Assembly: GCF_026341775.1 (NCBI RefSeq)
Contig: NZ_JAPEOB010000001.1
Location: 620,001 to 684,000, forward strand
Reading direction: 5' to 3'
Source: Streptomyces sp. NBC_00654
Lineage (GTDB): Bacteria; Actinomycetota; Actinomycetes; Streptomycetales; Streptomycetaceae
Length of the DNA: 64,000 bases
The position numbers and the translations under genes were made by a program. Shown one piece after another: positions 1-8,783 of this stretch. Numbering within the stretch: the stretch's first letter is position 1; every line of letters begins with the position of its first letter. A model generated the notes under the pieces. It was not told the DNA's origin. It made no database searches and worked only from the letters and a program-made list of their open reading frames with translations.

Positions 1-123
1 CCAGAACGTCGGCCGAGAGGCCAGTGTCCGCACGGTTGGAGAGATGGCGAAGCGGTAGCAGAGCACTGTGGCCGCCACGCCCACGGCGGTGGTCACGTAC
101 ACGGGCAGTGAAGGCAGCTCCAT
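1..123 (-). CDS. Membrane-anchored protein, 5' end only (cut by window edge)
   Basis: An ATG at 123 on the minus strand opens a frame that stays open for all 41 codons to the window edge. Only the N-terminus is visible. Residues 7-23 are hydrophobic (VYVTTAVGVAATVLCYR), which suggests a signal anchor or first membrane helix followed by a basic stretch. The start lies 6 bases after the stop of the glycosyltransferase gene, and a GGCGG just before the ATG could serve as ribosome binding site. It is therefore probably the next gene of the same leftward operon. No family can be named from this fragment. Confidence 0.5.
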   Translation of the reverse strand, partial: MELPSLPVYVTTAVGVAATVLCYRFAISPTVRTLASRPTFW

Positions 124-129
124 GGCCGC

Positions 130-1272
130 CTACCGGGTGGAGGGGGTAGGGACCCGCCCACCGGCTGCGGGCAGGGTCTCGAGGTAGGAGGCGATTCGCT
201 CGCGGGGGTCTTGGGTGAGGTGTTTGTCCCGATGGCGTTCGACGTTGGCGCGAAGCTCCCGGGCCCGGTTGAGGAAGTCGAGTATCGCCCCGCGTTCGAT
301 CCGTTGAGCGCTGGTGCCGAGTTCCGCCTCGTGGACCACCTTGGCGCACCAGTGCTGGTCGTACGTGGGCAGCGGCACCAGGTGGACCGGTTTGCCGAGG
401 ACGAACGCTTCGCTGATGAGGTTGAAGCCGGCGTTGGAGAAGACGGCCTCGGAGCGCGCCAGGTCGGAGATGAACGACTGGCGGTCGAACGGGCAGATCT
501 CGATCCTGTCGCCGGCGTACTGGCGCAGGTTCTCGACCTCGTCCGAGTGCGCGTAGATCCGCAAGGTCCGGTCTGGGACGTACTGGCGGAAGACGTCTGC
601 GAGGGTGCGGACGGAGTCCTCGGGGCCGTGTTCGAAGTACCGCGAGAAGTAGGCCGTGGTCATCGTCCCGGTCATGACCTGGGCGGAACGGACGAAGTCC
701 GGAACGACGGGGGCGATGAACTCCAGCTTGCGGTCGTCGGCCTTCAGGGGGACGTATGAGCAGATGAAGGATCGGTCGGCCCGAGGGGCGAAGTAGCGCA
801 GCCGCTGCTCGTCGGCGGTGCGCGCGTACCGGCCGACCGGCGGCAGGTCGAGGTGCCGGTACTTGCTCTGCTGGTCCACCGAGATGAGGGGTCTGCCGAA
901 GTGGTAGGCCAATCGCGGTGTGTTGGGCTCGTAGTCCGTGATGAACACATCCGGGACGCCGGTTTCCCTGATGGCCCGGCGCAGCCGCAGGTGTCGGCTG
1001 ATGCCGGCGGGAGTCTGCCGGATGTTGGTGCGTAAGACGTCGGCTGCGTGGATGCGGTCGTCGCGGGCAAGGAGCGTCGGCATCCACCCGTCCCACGCGG
1101 GGAATCCGAGGTCGCGGAAGTACTCGACTCGCGTGCTCCCGTTGGTGATGATCCGTACCTGGTGGCCGCGGTCGCGCAGGTACTGGGCGATCACGCTCTG
1201 CCTGACGGAATGCCCCATGCCGATGCCGTTGACGCCGATGATCACGCTGAGCGGCTGTGTGAGTGCGGACAC
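130..1272 (-). CDS. GT-B fold glycosyltransferase (MurG/GT28-like)
   Basis: A 380-residue protein is predicted from a GTG start at 1272, chosen because GAAGGGA lies just upstream and the gene follows the preceding stop by 13 bases. The N-terminus has the glycine-rich NGIGMGHSVRQS loop followed by YLRDRGHQV, as in MurG-like GT-B enzymes. The C-terminal half has SNAGFNLISEAFVLGKPVHLVPLP, the position where these enzymes bind the nucleotide-sugar donor. A cytoplasmic, membrane-associated transfer of a sugar from a nucleotide sugar is the family role; donor and acceptor cannot be read from the sequence. It sits in a leftward operon with a methyltransferase and a dimethylformamidase-like protein, so modification of a small molecule or surface glycan is plausible. 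Confidence 0.8.
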   Translation of the reverse strand: MSALTQPLSVIIGVNGIGMGHSVRQSVIAQYLRDRGHQVRIITNGSTRVEYFRDLGFPAWDGWMPTLLARDDRIHAADVLRTNIRQTPAGISRHLRLRRAIRETGVPDVFITDYEPNTPRLAYHFGRPLISVDQQSKYRHLDLPPVGRYARTADEQRLRYFAPRADRSFICSYVPLKADDRKLEFIAPVVPDFVRSAQVMTGTMTTAYFSRYFEHGPEDSVRTLADVFRQYVPDRTLRIYAHSDEVENLRQYAGDRIEICPFDRQSFISDLARSEAVFSNAGFNLISEAFVLGKPVHLVPLPTYDQHWCAKVVHEAELGTSAQRIERGAILDFLNRARELRANVERHRDKHLTQDPRERIASYLETLPAAGGRVPTPSTR

Positions 1273-1285
1273 GACGATCCCTTCG

Positions 1286-2602
1286 TCAGGCGAGCCGGGT
1301 GATGACGTTGTGGGTGATGGCCGCGACCTGGGGGTCGGTGGCGAGCAGTCGGGACCAGTCAGTGGTGGCGGCGGTGAAGACGGTGCCGGTCGCCCTGTAG
1401 AGACCGAGGGTGGCCGCACGGGGGCTGGGCACGGGCTCGCGGGCTGCGAAGTTCCAATCGGAGGGCAGTGGGGCGATGCCGAGGATCTGGAAGCTCTTCG
1501 GCGTTCCGTCCTGGCCGGTGGGCCGCGGGCGTCTCCGCCCATCGATCTCGTATGCGGCGCCGTCGCATTCGTACCCGACGAGCGCGCTGTCCTGGCCGAA
1601 TGTGTCACCGGTTTTGAGGCCGGTCCCGGAGAACACCCAGTGGTCCGCGTCGGTGACGGTGAATCCGAGGGGTGCGCGCGGGCCGTCCCAATGCCCGCCG
1701 CCGTTTCGGTAGCTCACGCCCAAGAGGGCGTTCTCAGGCTCCGACTCCCACCAGTGGTCGGGGCAGCCGTACGAGCTGTCCGGGTCTGTTCCGGCAGGGG
1801 CGTCGGGAGGGAACTTCGCGCACTCAAGGGCCGAGCGGTCCTCGTCGGCACTCACTCGCCACCAGCAGCTGTTGGCTCCGAAGTTGGCGATGTTGCCACC
1901 TGTGTCGCGGAAGGCGGTTACGTTCCGACGGGTCTGGGCGGTCCAGTATTCGTCGTGCCCGGAGGAGACCAGGAGACGATATCCGTTGCCGAGGAGTCGG
2001 CCTTCGTCGAGGTCGAGATCCGTGCAGTAGTCGCTCTGAATCCCGTTCTCCTCCATCCAGGAGATGAAGGGAGCATCCCAGTGCGCAAACGTCTGCCGAG
2101 GTGACGAGGTGTCGTACGGATCGGGCAGGCCCTTGACCGGACCGCCGACACCGCCGCCGGGTCGGCGCAGGGTCACCCGGGAGGCGCTGTAGAGGCTTCC
2201 ACCCCCCGCTGTGTTGTAGGCGTGATAGGTGGAAACAGGGATCTTGTAGAGGACCTTGCGGCCCGAGGGAACGGCGGGCGTGACGACCAGAAGGAATCTG
2301 GCCTCGCGAGCGTCCATGACTGGCTGGCTCGGACGGACCCCCGTGCTCAGGACTCCGATGTAGACACCGGACTGCCAGTCTCGCGGAACGATGAAGTCGT
2401 AGGCTGGCCACTGCCAGTCCTCGTCGTACAGTCCGGGTACGGCGTCCCGTCCGGGCCACTCGACGTGTCCCGTGTGCTTGGGTGTCGAGCCCCAGCGGTA
2501 GAAGTCGAGCCGGAAGCGATCTGCGGAGGTGGCGATGTGAAGTCGGATGCTGCGGCCGGCGTGGACCGAGAGGGACGCCGGGTATCCGTTGATGCCGGTC
2601 AT
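1286..2602 (-). CDS. N,N-dimethylformamidase beta-subunit-like protein
   Basis: This 438-residue protein resembles the C-terminal part of the large subunit of N,N-dimethylformamidase and related uncharacterised actinobacterial proteins. It has an N-terminal beta-rich region (residues 1-110), then the typical segments ISWMEENGIQSDYCTDLDLD and LLVSSGHDEYWTAQTRRNV around residues 185-230, and a Trp/Gly-rich C-terminal half. Dimethylformamidase hydrolyses an amide bond, but most homologues have no known substrate. No signal peptide is evident. Its ATG overlaps the stop of the methyltransferase gene (ATGA, 2599-2602), indicating translational coupling. Family assignment is fairly secure; the reaction is not. 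Confidence 0.75.
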   Translation of the reverse strand: MTGINGYPASLSVHAGRSIRLHIATSADRFRLDFYRWGSTPKHTGHVEWPGRDAVPGLYDEDWQWPAYDFIVPRDWQSGVYIGVLSTGVRPSQPVMDAREARFLLVVTPAVPSGRKVLYKIPVSTYHAYNTAGGGSLYSASRVTLRRPGGGVGGPVKGLPDPYDTSSPRQTFAHWDAPFISWMEENGIQSDYCTDLDLDEGRLLGNGYRLLVSSGHDEYWTAQTRRNVTAFRDTGGNIANFGANSCWWRVSADEDRSALECAKFPPDAPAGTDPDSSYGCPDHWWESEPENALLGVSYRNGGGHWDGPRAPLGFTVTDADHWVFSGTGLKTGDTFGQDSALVGYECDGAAYEIDGRRRPRPTGQDGTPKSFQILGIAPLPSDWNFAAREPVPSPRAATLGLYRATGTVFTAATTDWSRLLATDPQVAAITHNVITRLA

Positions 2603-3345
2603 GAGTGGGCCTGCGGCCGGGCGACTCCGACGTAGTGGTAGCGATCGACCTGCTCGACGTGAGACTCCCAGCCCAGGGCGTCCAGCCGTTTCGTGAGCCC
2701 GCCGGCGTCGTAAAGAACCTTCACGGTCAGGTGCTGACTTCCGTCGGAGAGTCTCCGGCGCACCGTCGGAACCGCACGCCCCTCGATTGTCTGCTCGATC
2801 TCCGCCTTTGCACGGGAGTCGTCGAGGAAGACCACGCAGCCACCGGGCTTCAGAGCCTTCCGGAGGGCCTTCCAGAAGAGTTCCAGGTATGCGGGCGGCA
2901 CATGGCTGAGCCAGAAAGCGAAGAACACGGTGTCGTACTGGCGATCAGAAATCTGGCTGAAGATGTCCGCCTCGATGAAGCGAGTCGTCGAGCCCTCCAG
3001 ACGGCGTTTCGCGATAGCCAGCATCTCGGGCGCGGCGTCCACTGCGGTCAAGCTGCGGGAGCGCCCGGCGAGCAGGTGGGTCCACTGGCCCGTGCCGCAC
3101 GCCAGCTCCAGGACGTCTCCGCTGATGGGCAAGCGATCGAGCACGGGCGAGAGCCGGGGCATCCCCATACGGTCCGCGTATGCGGTGTCGTACTCATCAG
3201 CCCTTGCGCGGTAGTAGGCGATCTGTTGCTCCGACCGTTCGGCCGATGCGCTGTGCTGCTCTCCGATCTCGAGCATCCTCAGCTCCTCCATGAACCAGTA
3301 GCGATCGACCGCCAGTTGGGAGCTCGGCGGGCTGACAAGGTCCAT
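2599..3345 (-). CDS. Class I SAM-dependent methyltransferase
   Basis: A 248-residue Rossmann-fold methyltransferase. Motif I is VLELACGTGQWTHLL (about residue 77), followed by an acidic residue at the end of strand 2 (LTAVDAAPEML) and by YDTVFFAFWLSHVPP further on. This order is typical of class I enzymes that methylate small molecules. It is the first gene of the leftward operon and overlaps the next gene by 4 bases. It is divergent from the helix-turn-helix/P-loop gene at 3471, so the 125-base gap should hold both promoters. The substrate is unknown. Confidence 0.85.
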   Translation of the reverse strand: MDLVSPPSSQLAVDRYWFMEELRMLEIGEQHSASAERSEQQIAYYRARADEYDTAYADRMGMPRLSPVLDRLPISGDVLELACGTGQWTHLLAGRSRSLTAVDAAPEMLAIAKRRLEGSTTRFIEADIFSQISDRQYDTVFFAFWLSHVPPAYLELFWKALRKALKPGGCVVFLDDSRAKAEIEQTIEGRAVPTVRRRLSDGSQHLTVKVLYDAGGLTKRLDALGWESHVEQVDRYHYVGVARPQAHS

Positions 3346-3470
3346 GACAGCGGGGCGCAGGTCATCCGTGTATCACGGCGGGCTAGTGAGGCCGTTCATC
3401 GGCGAGCACTCCGACTTTTCAACATCTGCTTACACACGACTTCGCACAGGGCAGACTTACAGTCCCGATC

Positions 3471-4508
3471 ATGTTGACCGATGGGCAGGCGGTAACTGAC
3501 GTGTCGAGGAGCCGTGCGGGATGGCGCCCGGACAAGCTCCGCGAGGTGCGCGAGGCACACGGATTAACCCTCGAGCGTGCCGGCGAGCGTTTGCGCGAAG
3601 TGGCCACAAGGGCCGCTATCACGGTGCCCGCAGCCAACTTTCAGACGCTCTGGCAGCATGAGCAGGGCGAGGTATACCCGGGTCCGCACTATCGGCGCGC
3701 GTACTGCCTTCTGTACCGCGGTACGGAACCCGAGCTGGGATTCCGCCATCCTTTGCCCGACGAGGCCACGCACCTGAACCTCACGCCGGCGACGGAGTCC
3801 CGCAACGGGGCCCACGTAGTCGCTGTCGAGCGGGCGCTCTCTCAGATCACGCCAGGCACGGATGCCAGCGGCGATCTCGACGTTCAACAGCGGATCATCG
3901 ACGCGTGGAAGCGTCGGCACACGGGCGGAGATCCTCATCGCCCGTCTCTGCTCATCGTCGGCGGCTTCGCAGGGAGCGGAAAGTCGGAGTTCTCCCGCTT
4001 CATCTCCCAGCTCACAGGATGGCCGGTCCTCGACAAGGACCCGATCACGCGTCCCCTGGTCGAGCGGCTTCTGGTGGAGATGGGCAGCGAGCCCAACGAC
4101 CGGCATTCCGAGCTCTACCGTGAGCAGGTGCGGCCCCTTGAGTACCAGTGCCTGCTTGAGACCGCCTACGCCAACATCGACTGCTCCATCAGCACGGTGC
4201 TGACAGCGCCGTTCGTCTCGGAAGTGATGGATGTCCGCTGGATCCAGCGCCTGACCAACCGATGCGAGGCCCGAGGCGTCAGCGTCTCCATAGTCTGGAT
4301 CAAGTGCGATGTGGAAACGATGCGTGAGTACATCAGCTTCCGGTCCGCCGCCCGCGACAGCTGGAAGCTTCAGCACTGGGACGAGTACGTGAAATCCGTC
4401 GACGTCGAACTGCGCCCTGCCGTCGCCCATATGGTGGTGGACAACCGGCTCGGCGCGGCTATATCCCTCACTGACCAAGTACGACGGGTGTTGGGAACGG
4501 TGTTCTGA
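3471..4508 (+). CDS. XRE-type helix-turn-helix protein with P-loop kinase domain
   Basis: A 345-residue two-part protein. Residues about 20-80 (KLREVREAHGLTLERAGERL and following) look like a Cro/C1-type helix-turn-helix. Residues about 160-330 form a P-loop kinase or ATPase with Walker A GGFAGSGKSEFSR and later VSIVWIKCDVETMREYI, as in AAA_33-type predicted kinases. TACAGT at 3458-3463 lies only 7 bases before the ATG, so the mRNA may be leaderless. The stop overlaps the ATG of the next gene (TGATG), so the two are made together. The fusion suggests a nucleotide-responsive regulator or a small-molecule kinase; the substrate is unknown. Confidence 0.7.
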   Translation: MLTDGQAVTDVSRSRAGWRPDKLREVREAHGLTLERAGERLREVATRAAITVPAANFQTLWQHEQGEVYPGPHYRRAYCLLYRGTEPELGFRHPLPDEATHLNLTPATESRNGAHVVAVERALSQITPGTDASGDLDVQQRIIDAWKRRHTGGDPHRPSLLIVGGFAGSGKSEFSRFISQLTGWPVLDKDPITRPLVERLLVEMGSEPNDRHSELYREQVRPLEYQCLLETAYANIDCSISTVLTAPFVSEVMDVRWIQRLTNRCEARGVSVSIVWIKCDVETMREYISFRSAARDSWKLQHWDEYVKSVDVELRPAVAHMVVDNRLGAAISLTDQVRRVLGTVF

Positions 4509-5059
4509 TGAACCAGGGAATCCTGCTCTACGGGCCGCCTGCCGCCGGCAAGGACGCGGTGACGGCGGCTCTCGCCGAACTCGACTCGCGTTATGTCCTC
4601 TTCAGCCGACTCAAAATCGGCAGCGGCAAGTCTGCGGGATACCGGATGGGTACCCCGGATCAGCTGGCGGATCTAGAGAGGCGGGGCGACCTTATCTACC
4701 GCAATGACCGATACGGAAACACCTACGCTGTCGACCGCCAGGGCCTCGGGCTGGCCATGGAGGGTGGGCGCGTCCCCATCCTCCACCTCGGCCAGGTCGC
4801 AGGTGTGAAGGCGGTGACCGCCAAGTACCTCGCCGCCTGGTCGACGGTGCTCATATGGTGCTCTCGGGAGGCCACGGCCCTCCGCTCGACCAGCCGAGGC
4901 GATCGCGATACGGAGGCCAGGCTCGCCGCATGGGATGCGACGGAGAAGGATCTCGCCACCAACGATCACCCCGGCTGGGACCTCCGTGTGGACACCGAGG
5001 TCTCCTCGCCTGGGGACGCGGCAGTCCTCATTGATCAGCTCGTACGCGCGTCTGTGTGA
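4508..5059 (+). CDS. Guanylate-kinase-like P-loop protein
   Basis: A 183-residue P-loop protein starting with GILLYGPPAAGKDAVTAAL, a Walker A loop at residues 9-16. Next come ELDSRYVLFSRLKIG and ERRGDLIYRNDRYGNTYAVDR, which match the layout of guanylate kinase (the Tyr/Arg-rich GMP-binding region). It is shorter and more diverged than a housekeeping Gmk, so another nucleotide or phospho-substrate is possible. Its start overlaps the stop of the HTH/kinase gene. Its 3' end overlaps the stop of the convergent dehydrogenase gene by 25 bases. Confidence 0.7.
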   Translation: MNQGILLYGPPAAGKDAVTAALAELDSRYVLFSRLKIGSGKSAGYRMGTPDQLADLERRGDLIYRNDRYGNTYAVDRQGLGLAMEGGRVPILHLGQVAGVKAVTAKYLAAWSTVLIWCSREATALRSTSRGDRDTEARLAAWDATEKDLATNDHPGWDLRVDTEVSSPGDAAVLIDQLVRASV

Positions 5060-5907
5060 CGAGCCTCCACTGAACTCAGGAGTTCGAGAGCACGGGAGAC
5101 GGTGACGGGCCTGTCGTGGACCTCGTCCCAGAGGTGAAGGGCAGCGGCAATCTCTCGCATGAAGCGGTCCGGCAATCCCGACTCGGTGAGCAGATCTGCG
5201 GCGTCTTCCAGTTCGGGCGCCCACCGCCAGGCGCGAGCGGCCGTCTTGGGAATGTAGTCCGTCTCCGTCAGATAACTGCCGGCGCGCTTGGAGGCGATCT
5301 GCAGGAGCTCGTCCGCGACGCCGTTCGCGTCGGCCAGCCCGTATGCCACGGCGGCCAAGACGCGGGACGCCTTCTGATAGCTGGAGTACGCCAGCTTCAG
5401 AGCGGAAGCCTGTCCGATCTCACTTCCCAGGGAACGTGTGTGCACAGCGGTCCCCTCAAAGAGGTCGGCAACCAGCGCGACGTGCCGCGTGGGGCCTGAG
5501 AGGTAAAGCGTTGGCTGCTTCCCCCCTACCGGAGGAGAGCCGACGACAGAACCGTCGACAACGGCTGCGTCAGACAGACATGCGGCGACAGCTCGGACCC
5601 TCTGCGGAGTGATTGCGTTGGCCTCGACGTACGTCCCGCCGCGGAAACCGTGCTCGGCCACTGCTGCTGCGACCACCTCGGCGGCTGCCGGCGGGCACAA
5701 GGAGACCACCAGGTCGACGCGTCGTAGGAGCTGCCTGAGATCGTCGACTGCTTCCATGCCTGCTTGCTCCGCACGTTGCCTGGAAGCGTTGCTGCGGCCG
5801 ACAGGGCACCAGAGGACGGTCGTGCCTCGGGCTCGGAGCTGGGTTGCGAAAGCCGCGCCCATGCTGCCTGGATGCAGCAGCCCCACCGCAGCGATGTCGG
5901 ACTTCAC
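5035..5907 (-). CDS. NAD(P)-binding dehydrogenase, 6-phosphogluconate/3-hydroxyisobutyrate type (DUF1932 C-terminus)
   Basis: A 290-residue oxidoreductase. The N-terminal Rossmann domain opens with IAAVGLLHPGSMGAAFATQL, the GxxxxGxMG signature of the beta-hydroxyacid dehydrogenase group. DLVVSLCPPAAAEVV and VVDGSVVGSPP follow at the usual positions. The C-terminal helical domain (from about residue 160, ALKLAYSSYQKASR) resembles DUF1932, in which the catalytic Lys sits in the KLAYSS segment. It should reduce or oxidise a hydroxy acid with NAD(P). It overlaps the upstream HAD gene by 4 bases (ATGA). Confidence 0.8.
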   Translation of the reverse strand: MKSDIAAVGLLHPGSMGAAFATQLRARGTTVLWCPVGRSNASRQRAEQAGMEAVDDLRQLLRRVDLVVSLCPPAAAEVVAAAVAEHGFRGGTYVEANAITPQRVRAVAACLSDAAVVDGSVVGSPPVGGKQPTLYLSGPTRHVALVADLFEGTAVHTRSLGSEIGQASALKLAYSSYQKASRVLAAVAYGLADANGVADELLQIASKRAGSYLTETDYIPKTAARAWRWAPELEDAADLLTESGLPDRFMREIAAALHLWDEVHDRPVTVSRALELLSSVEARHTDARTS

Positions 5908-6572
5908 TTAGTCACACTCCTCGAACAGTCATTGGCCAGCAGCAGCGCGATGGCCGCCTCCGCGTCGGGTACGCAATGATCAGGTGCGGCGAGCCGAACA
6001 GGCCACGAACGCCCGTTGTGGATCCAGATTGTGCCTAGGCCGGCTCGACGACCTCCATCAATGTCGGTCTCTGGGTTATCGCCCACCATCAAGCCGCCTT
6101 GGGAGAGGCGGGAGCCACACGCTACGGCTGCCGCCTCGAAGACGACGGCAGAGGGCTTTCGTGCACCGACGGACTCCGAGACGCAGACGCCATCAACGCG
6201 ACCGACCAGGCCGGTCGCCTGGAGCTTGGCGTTCTGGATGTCAGTTGCCCCGTTGGTGGCGATACCGACTCGCCAACCGGTGGCTCGTAGGGCATCCATG
6301 CCCGTGAGCACCCGCTCAGGGCATCTGACCGCCGCCGCGATGTCGGAGCAGTACTGCCTCCAGAGCGAATCAGCGGAGGACGGGAGACGGTGCTCGGCCC
6401 GTATGGACTCGAAGGTGGCAGGGAATGCTCGCGCCTGGACCGACTCAACCAATTGCGTGGCGGCGTGGCCAGCGAGGGAGTACCGAGCGGCGAACTGAGC
6501 GGCCCAGTCTTGGATGGCACCGTTTCTGTCGATCAGGGTGTTGTCGAGATCGAAGAGCACCAGCTTCTGCAT
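5904..6572 (-). CDS. HAD-superfamily phosphatase
   Basis: A 222-residue HAD hydrolase with all four motifs visible: motif I LFDLDNTLIDR near residue 9, motif II GIATNGATDIQ near 110, the Lys in ARKPSAVVFE near 146, and motif IV GLMVGDNPETDIDGG near 170. A helical cap lies between motifs I and II, as in subfamily I. It should dephosphorylate a small phosphorylated metabolite in the cytoplasm. It is co-transcribed with the dehydrogenase gene, which it overlaps by 4 bases, so the two may act in one short pathway. Confidence 0.85.
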   Translation of the reverse strand: MQKLVLFDLDNTLIDRNGAIQDWAAQFAARYSLAGHAATQLVESVQARAFPATFESIRAEHRLPSSADSLWRQYCSDIAAAVRCPERVLTGMDALRATGWRVGIATNGATDIQNAKLQATGLVGRVDGVCVSESVGARKPSAVVFEAAAVACGSRLSQGGLMVGDNPETDIDGGRRAGLGTIWIHNGRSWPVRLAAPDHCVPDAEAAIALLLANDCSRSVTK

Positions 6573-6701
6573 AGGTGACGACCCTAGTCCGCCCGGATGC
6601 GCCGCTACGGAGTCGGCGCCGCCTCGTGGGCCTCTGAGCGACGCTGCAAGGCTGAGCTGGACGCGCGTCGAGTGGGACCTGTGGCCGTATAGCGACCTTG
6701 T

Positions 6702-7406
6702 TCAGGGGGTTCCACCGCGCTGGTAGCCGACCCACAACCGGCCGCCGACCTGCTCCAGCACCTCGTCCACGACTGCCGCGAGGGGCTCGATCCGCCCAGC
6801 CAATACTTCACGCAGACCATCGTGCAGGCGCATGCTGAGACCCGGCGCTGGGGTCTCAAGGCGGCGGGCCAGCCACTTCCCGCCCCCGTTCCAGGTTCCG
6901 CTAGCGGCCAGCGCCAACTCTCCGGCTCGTCTCACTAGTTCGGTGGCGATGAACAACCGTTCGCCCTGGTCAGTGCTCCCCACGAGATCATCGAGGAGGT
7001 CGGTGATCGCGTAGCGGCGGTCGTCTATCTCTTCGGCCGACACCGTGGGTGGCCCTGCGGCGGTCAGCCTTCGGGCTTCGGCGGCGAGGTGCGTCCCGAC
7101 TCCGTCCTTGTCGAAGAGGAGGATCCCGTCGGCGCACATCCAGAGCAGTGGTGACCGGCGCTTGCGTACCTCACGCTGGGTGTACGCGTGCCACGTCGCT
7201 TCGGTGTGCACGAACATCTCCACCGGCCACTCATCCCTCCGCAGGCTTGCCCGGTACGGGGCGGGGGATCCGTGAAGGAGCACCACGATGTCGAGGTCCG
7301 ACATCGCCGTGCGGCGGCCAGTCACGACACTGCCTCCTAAGAACGCAGCCCGAGCGACAGGGTGATGTTCCTCAACAACGGCACGCGCTGCATCAATCGC
7401 ATCCAT
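6702..7406 (-). CDS. Nucleotidyltransferase-domain protein
   Basis: A 234-residue protein from the ATG at 7406. An upstream extension to 7535 in the same frame looks random and has no ribosome binding site, so it was not used. The polymerase-beta-type nucleotidyltransferase core is AAFLGGSVVTGRRTAMSDLDIVVLL, with the GS...DxD pattern that binds Mg-NTP. A helical C-terminal half follows, possibly substrate-binding. Relatives include MNT-like and aminoglycoside adenylyltransferase-like enzymes. The substrate could be a sugar, drug or protein. It stands alone but lies in the same leftward series as the HAD and dehydrogenase genes. Confidence 0.7.
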   Translation of the reverse strand: MDAIDAARAVVEEHHPVARAAFLGGSVVTGRRTAMSDLDIVVLLHGSPAPYRASLRRDEWPVEMFVHTEATWHAYTQREVRKRRSPLLWMCADGILLFDKDGVGTHLAAEARRLTAAGPPTVSAEEIDDRRYAITDLLDDLVGSTDQGERLFIATELVRRAGELALAASGTWNGGGKWLARRLETPAPGLSMRLHDGLREVLAGRIEPLAAVVDEVLEQVGGRLWVGYQRGGTP

Positions 7407-7601
7407 GCAGCAACTATCAGCGCTCCGCTTGGCGTGCGCACGGAAGATTCTTCGCAGAAGATGTCCCGCAGCTACATCGTGACTGGGGCGGGACTTACTC
7501 CGAGGCTCCAGCCGCACTCGGCCAGCCCGTCTCACGGACGCGGTCGACCGGAGGCCGGCACGCGGCCTGATCGATGGCGGTCTCTCAGGGCATGGACAGG
7601 C

Positions 7602-8384
7602 TCAAGATCCGCCATCGAGATGAGAGCGAGCCGCTTGAACAAAGTCTGTTCGCACTTCATGGAACCGAAGCCACCGACCGTGCGGGAAACGCTCCAGGGC
7701 CTCGCTCAGCGACAGCTGCTGACTGTAGGTGAACAGGAGGGCGCCAGCATCGGATGCGGATAGCAGGCCCAAGGCAACGATTTGGCGGCCGACCTGCTGA
7801 CCGTACTCCGTGCGGCCTGGATCTTGGGAGTCCATCGCCTGCAGCTCGCGTAGGGAACTGAGAATCGCAGCGATCAGTTGATCATGATCCGAGAGAGCTT
7901 CCAGCTGCTCACGCTCCCCGGCTTCTTGGAGCTCCCTCATCGATCGCGTAGCAATGAGTGTCTGTTCCAACTCGAAGATCGTGTTGACTGTGGAGCCTTG
8001 TAGGACGTAGCCCTTCGAGACGATTTCCTCGGGCCCTTCGAGCTCGATCTTGCGATAAGCGTCCGTCGCTCTCACGGAGCGAGCATAGGTATCTTCGAGC
8101 GCCAGCTCGGCCTCCGGCAGCTCTTCATCGGCGAGATGGCCTGTCACGACTTCGGCAGAAAGCCGGAACTCATCCACAGCGCCGAGATATTCGACCCACA
8201 CATCGCGCCTTACGGTCCGACGCCACTGTGTGTTCTGGTCTCGGCCCTGCGCCCTGACCGCTTCTATGGCTGCGTTCGCCTGCTCTCGCATACTGCGTGC
8301 CTGCCAGCGGGCCCCGAACAGGCCAAGCGCCACACCTGTCACCGCGATCAGTGCCGCGAGTATGGCGGCTACACCCTGATCCAT
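7602..8384 (-). CDS. Membrane-anchored protein of unknown function
   Basis: A 260-residue protein. Residues 5-24 (VAAILAALIAVTGVALGLFG) form one membrane helix at the extreme N-terminus. A basic, alanine-rich segment follows (residues 25-60), then a largely helical soluble region with acidic stretches. The layout (short N-terminal anchor, then helices facing the cytoplasm) is common in actinobacterial proteins of unknown function, many beside accessory regions. No catalytic motif was seen. The 195-base gap to the nucleotidyltransferase gene on the left shows nothing recognisable. Confidence 0.6.
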   Translation of the reverse strand: MDQGVAAILAALIAVTGVALGLFGARWQARSMREQANAAIEAVRAQGRDQNTQWRRTVRRDVWVEYLGAVDEFRLSAEVVTGHLADEELPEAELALEDTYARSVRATDAYRKIELEGPEEIVSKGYVLQGSTVNTIFELEQTLIATRSMRELQEAGEREQLEALSDHDQLIAAILSSLRELQAMDSQDPGRTEYGQQVGRQIVALGLLSASDAGALLFTYSQQLSLSEALERFPHGRWLRFHEVRTDFVQAARSHLDGGS

Positions 8385-8398
8385 CTCGGCATTATGTC

Positions 8399-8617
8399 AT
8401 GCCGAGTATCACGCCGAAGGGTGAGCCTGCTGCTCTGGCGGCACAAGCGGTAAAGCGGACGATGGAGCAGGAGCGGATCCGCAAGAAGCTCAGGTCCGCT
8501 GAGGGCCCGCCACTCGGCGTGGGCTGGACAAGGGCGTCGCACGGATCCGTCACTCTGAGCCCGGTCAGCAAGGATCTGCCAACCCGAATGGGGTCGAGTG
8601 AGAATCCGCGAGCTTGA
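8399..8617 (+). CDS. Small ORF of unknown status, possible gene remnant
   Basis: An ATG at 8399 opens a 72-codon frame divergent from the membrane-protein gene. The first part (residues 1-45) is charged and helical, and PLGVGWTRA follows. No good ribosome binding site is visible and the C-terminal half is not distinctive. It could be a real small protein, the start of a decayed larger gene, or chance. The stretch from 8618 to 8783 shows nothing further. Confidence 0.25.
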   Translation: MPSITPKGEPAALAAQAVKRTMEQERIRKKLRSAEGPPLGVGWTRASHGSVTLSPVSKDLPTRMGSSENPRA

Positions 8618-8783
8618 ACGTGACAGAAGAACCAGCCAGTCTCAGATTCGCGGCCGATCGGCCGCCGAGTGGCCAGCAACCGTGAAATTCGGCCCTGGAA
8701 TCTGACATCCCACAAGAGGAGCCTGTCTCAGTTCGCCGGGGGCAGACAAGAAAGAGTCGCGAAGGACTGGCCAGCGGGCGCAG

